From contig CAILAF010000288.1 of the NCBI GenBank assembly GCA_903832075.1, positions 1 through 7,945 of the forward strand: DNA of 7,945 nt. Reading direction: 5' to 3'. The notes beneath the pieces were generated by a model. That model searched no databases and had not been told where the DNA came from. It worked only from the letters and a program-made list of their open reading frames with translations. The stretch is from an uncultured Chitinophagaceae bacterium. Lineage in GTDB: Bacteria > Bacteroidota > Bacteroidia > Chitinophagales > Chitinophagaceae. Each line of letters starts with the position of its first letter. Position 1 is the first letter of the stretch. The position numbers and the translations under genes were made by a program. This document shows, in pieces, positions 5,752 through 7,945 of the stretch.

Positions 5752-7869
5752 TTATTTTTTGATAACAGATTTTATTCGGTACACAGATTTTAATCCGCTT
5801 ATATATAAATCAAATGCATTTGCTTGCGTTGAAGAATTTCCAAAAATCAAGTTGATTGGTTTTGTATTTTCATCTCCATCTTCATCAGTTACTTCTCCTA
5901 AACTTTTGCTGGTTGCTGATATTAAGCCAGATGCATTTTTATTTATTGTGAATGATAATATTTTAAAATGAGTTGCCAATAAATACATATGAATCACGCA
6001 AATGGTATTATCCGGTGCTTTTGTGATAGAAAATATTGTTTGACCACCGCCTAAAGCTTGTTGCCAAATAATTTTTCCGGCGTTAATATCAAATAAATAA
6101 AGTAGATCATTATATGTACCGGCAATTGTATTGTTATCAAATAAAATGATTTGACCAGGTGTATTATTTGGGAATGTTTTATTGGTTACTATATTATTTG
6201 ATGCAGGATTGTATGTATAAATTTTACTTGTATTTCCAGTGTTTGAGTAAGCTGCTATATATGCATTAATACTATCACCACTCAAACACATACTTGCAAA
6301 TTGGTATTGATTAAATTCTATGGTACTAAAATTTTTGTAGTTGCTATTATTAATTGAACTGATAGCCAATGCTCTTCCTGAACTGGCAGTAATTCTATCA
6401 TTATCTCCGCTTGCAACGATAAAATTATTTCTTGTAGATGCAATGCTTGAAATAAACATTGGTCCGCTAATCCCTGCTGCATCTGCATTTTGCACGGCTG
6501 CAATCAGTTTTGGATTGGTTTGATTTTGTAAAACTTCTGTAGAATAATTGCTAATATTTGCACCATCAAATGTCCAAGCTTGTTTCGTACTGAATTGAAA
6601 CAAATTTCCTTTTGGGTAACCTCCAATAAATAATTTATCTGCGTTAACTGTCATTGTATTTCCACCGGCAACACTATAAATATCTATTCCTGCATTCCCC
6701 AAAATATTCCATTTTGCATTATCATTATACATTCCAATTAATGGATGTAAATAAGTTGATAGATACAATTGATTATTAAACCAAGAACCGGATCCTGTTG
6801 GATAGATATCACTAATCACATCAGGAATGGTAATATAACTTTGAACATTGTTATTAGTGAAATATAATTTTTTGTTCAAACTATTCCATGAAATATTAAA
6901 TTGTTGTGCTTTGGCTAATGTATAAGGTGAATAATATAATTGGTTAGTGGTTGGCCTGTTGTTTGCTCCCAAGGAAACAGCTGTTCCATTTAGTAATGAA
7001 TAATGTGTATTGCTGATTTGTGCATCAGGCGCATTGGTAAATGTATTAATTGTAATTCTGGGAGTAGAACCCATACTTGATAAAATTAATTTTTTTTGTC
7101 CGTTTGTTCTGTCAATCGCATATAAATACCAATTATTTTCTCCGCAAGATGCATAAGTATATCTGCTATCACCACTGATATAATCAACATATCTTGATTC
7201 ATTATTTAATGAAGCTTTATCAAGATAAAATTTATTATCATAACTATATCTGAATGTCAATACTTGACCGGAGCCTCCAAAAGAACCACCATACAAAGCA
7301 TTGTCAATTCCTACACTTAAAGAATAAATATCCAAATAAGATCCATTTAAATAAAATGGTTTGCCTAAATCAATTGCAGATTGTGTGTTTGGATCATATT
7401 CAATCAAATGCCCGCCACCACCATAACTTCCTTCAGTAGCAACGTATAATTTTTTATTCATTCCAAAAGTATAAGTTGATATTCTTCCTAAAGAATTTGT
7501 TACAACTGCACCGGTTGATGGATTTTTTATTGTGATGATTTTATATGAATTATTATCAAGGTTTACAGAAATAAATTTGAATGCAGCTATTGGTGTATTT
7601 GAATTAAGTAAACCATTATCAATCATAAGAACTTCATTACCTGATATAGTATTTGGATGAAAAATAATTAATGGTGCTAGACCAGGATTCAGAGGATTAA
7701 TATTCGATGCAACATTTGTTCCTTGAAATGGTGTTCCAATATTTTCGGCTAATGTAACTCTGTTAGAAATTGTTGTATTGATTGAAGTATTGGGAATGCT
7801 ATCTGCAATTTTTGTGCATGAACTTATGATAGCTGCTATTGTGATAATATGGATCAATTTCTTTTTCAT
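5752..7869 (-). CDS. Beta-propeller-like lipoprotein of unknown function
   Basis: This 705-residue exported protein starts with a lipoprotein signal peptide: MKKK, a hydrophobic stretch (5-15) and a lipobox IISSC with lipidated C18. It should be anchored in the envelope, probably the outer membrane. A low-complexity linker rich in Asn, Thr and Ile follows (about 20-60). The rest is almost all short beta strands in blade-like units ending in phrases such as LYVATEG..GGHLIEYDP (141-160), ALYGGSFGGSGQVLTF (191-206), KLFIGGYPKGNLFQFS (412-427), KIYTYNPASN (549-558) and LLYLFDINAGKIIWQ (589-603). These resemble PQQ, NHL or YncE-type propellers, but I cannot assign one family or a ligand. An acidic loop DEDGDEN (662-668) might bind Ca2+. 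The ATG at 7869 puts the signal peptide at the N-terminus; an ATG at 7899 would add ten residues. The two receiver genes follow on the same strand. No convincing promoter is visible in the 76 nt to the window edge. Confidence 0.82.
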   Translation of the reverse strand: MKKKLIHIITIAAIISSCTKIADSIPNTSINTTISNRVTLAENIGTPFQGTNVASNINPLNPGLAPLIIFHPNTISGNEVLMIDNGLLNSNTPIAAFKFISVNLDNNSYKIITIKNPSTGAVVTNSLGRISTYTFGMNKKLYVATEGSYGGGGHLIEYDPNTQSAIDLGKPFYLNGSYLDIYSLSVGIDNALYGGSFGGSGQVLTFRYSYDNKFYLDKASLNNESRYVDYISGDSRYTYASCGENNWYLYAIDRTNGQKKLILSSMGSTPRITINTFTNAPDAQISNTHYSLLNGTAVSLGANNRPTTNQLYYSPYTLAKAQQFNISWNSLNKKLYFTNNNVQSYITIPDVISDIYPTGSGSWFNNQLYLSTYLHPLIGMYNDNAKWNILGNAGIDIYSVAGGNTMTVNADKLFIGGYPKGNLFQFSTKQAWTFDGANISNYSTEVLQNQTNPKLIAAVQNADAAGISGPMFISSIASTRNNFIVASGDNDRITASSGRALAISSINNSNYKNFSTIEFNQYQFASMCLSGDSINAYIAAYSNTGNTSKIYTYNPASNNIVTNKTFPNNTPGQIILFDNNTIAGTYNDLLYLFDINAGKIIWQQALGGGQTIFSITKAPDNTICVIHMYLLATHFKILSFTINKNASGLISATSKSLGEVTDEDGDENTKPINLIFGNSSTQANAFDLYISGLKSVYRIKSVIKK

Positions 7870-7945
7870 ATAAATATAGTTGAAAAGAGATTTAATCATT
7901 TTTGATAAATACTTTTTTCATTTCTGGCATATGAATTAGTTAAAG

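Noticed and set aside
5714..5971. 85-codon plus-strand frame overlapping the lipoprotein 3' end
   Set aside because: It is antisense to the C-terminus of the lipoprotein gene, which has consistent coding character; the antisense translation matches nothing I recognise.

Overview
The window looks like chromosomal DNA from a Bacteroidota bacterium, probably Chitinophagaceae or a relative. The DNA is AT-rich, with strong A/T preference at third codon positions. Shine-Dalgarno sequences are absent or weak before the starts. One promoter-like element matches the Bacteroidota -7 consensus TAnnTTTG. The protein families read like Bacteroidota versions: a FPQGT-type acyltransferase, a short monofunctional proline dehydrogenase and a dipeptide epimerase. 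No rRNA, tRNA, CRISPR array, insertion sequence or phage gene was seen.

Positions 1-3000 carry ordinary metabolic genes. A HAD-family sugar-phosphate phosphatase (minus strand, cut by the left edge) is divergent from a PlsC-type lysophospholipid acyltransferase (plus). That gene converges with an acyl-CoA thioesterase (minus), which lies 60 nt downstream of an enolase-superfamily dipeptide epimerase (minus) and could share its transcript. The epimerase is divergent from a monofunctional proline dehydrogenase (3111-4304, plus), whose leader holds nested inverted repeats. The proline dehydrogenase is followed by a good hairpin terminator.

Positions 4305-7945 are less ordinary. Reading along the minus strand there is a 705-residue lipoprotein with beta-propeller-like repeats. 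After 41 nt comes a stand-alone receiver domain with a complete phosphorylation site. After another 180 nt, which contains repeated TTTGTAGT boxes, comes a second stand-alone receiver that has lost both the phosphoacceptor aspartate and the conserved lysine. Past a 13-bp perfect hairpin lies a 54-codon protein-like reading frame without a usable start, probably a gene remnant or a small gene with a one-base frameshift. Neither receiver has an output domain and no histidine kinase is present in the window, so the signalling partners must be elsewhere.

No complete, clearly new system can be demonstrated. The best candidate for follow-up is the lipoprotein, active receiver and pseudo-receiver cluster with its intervening repeats.
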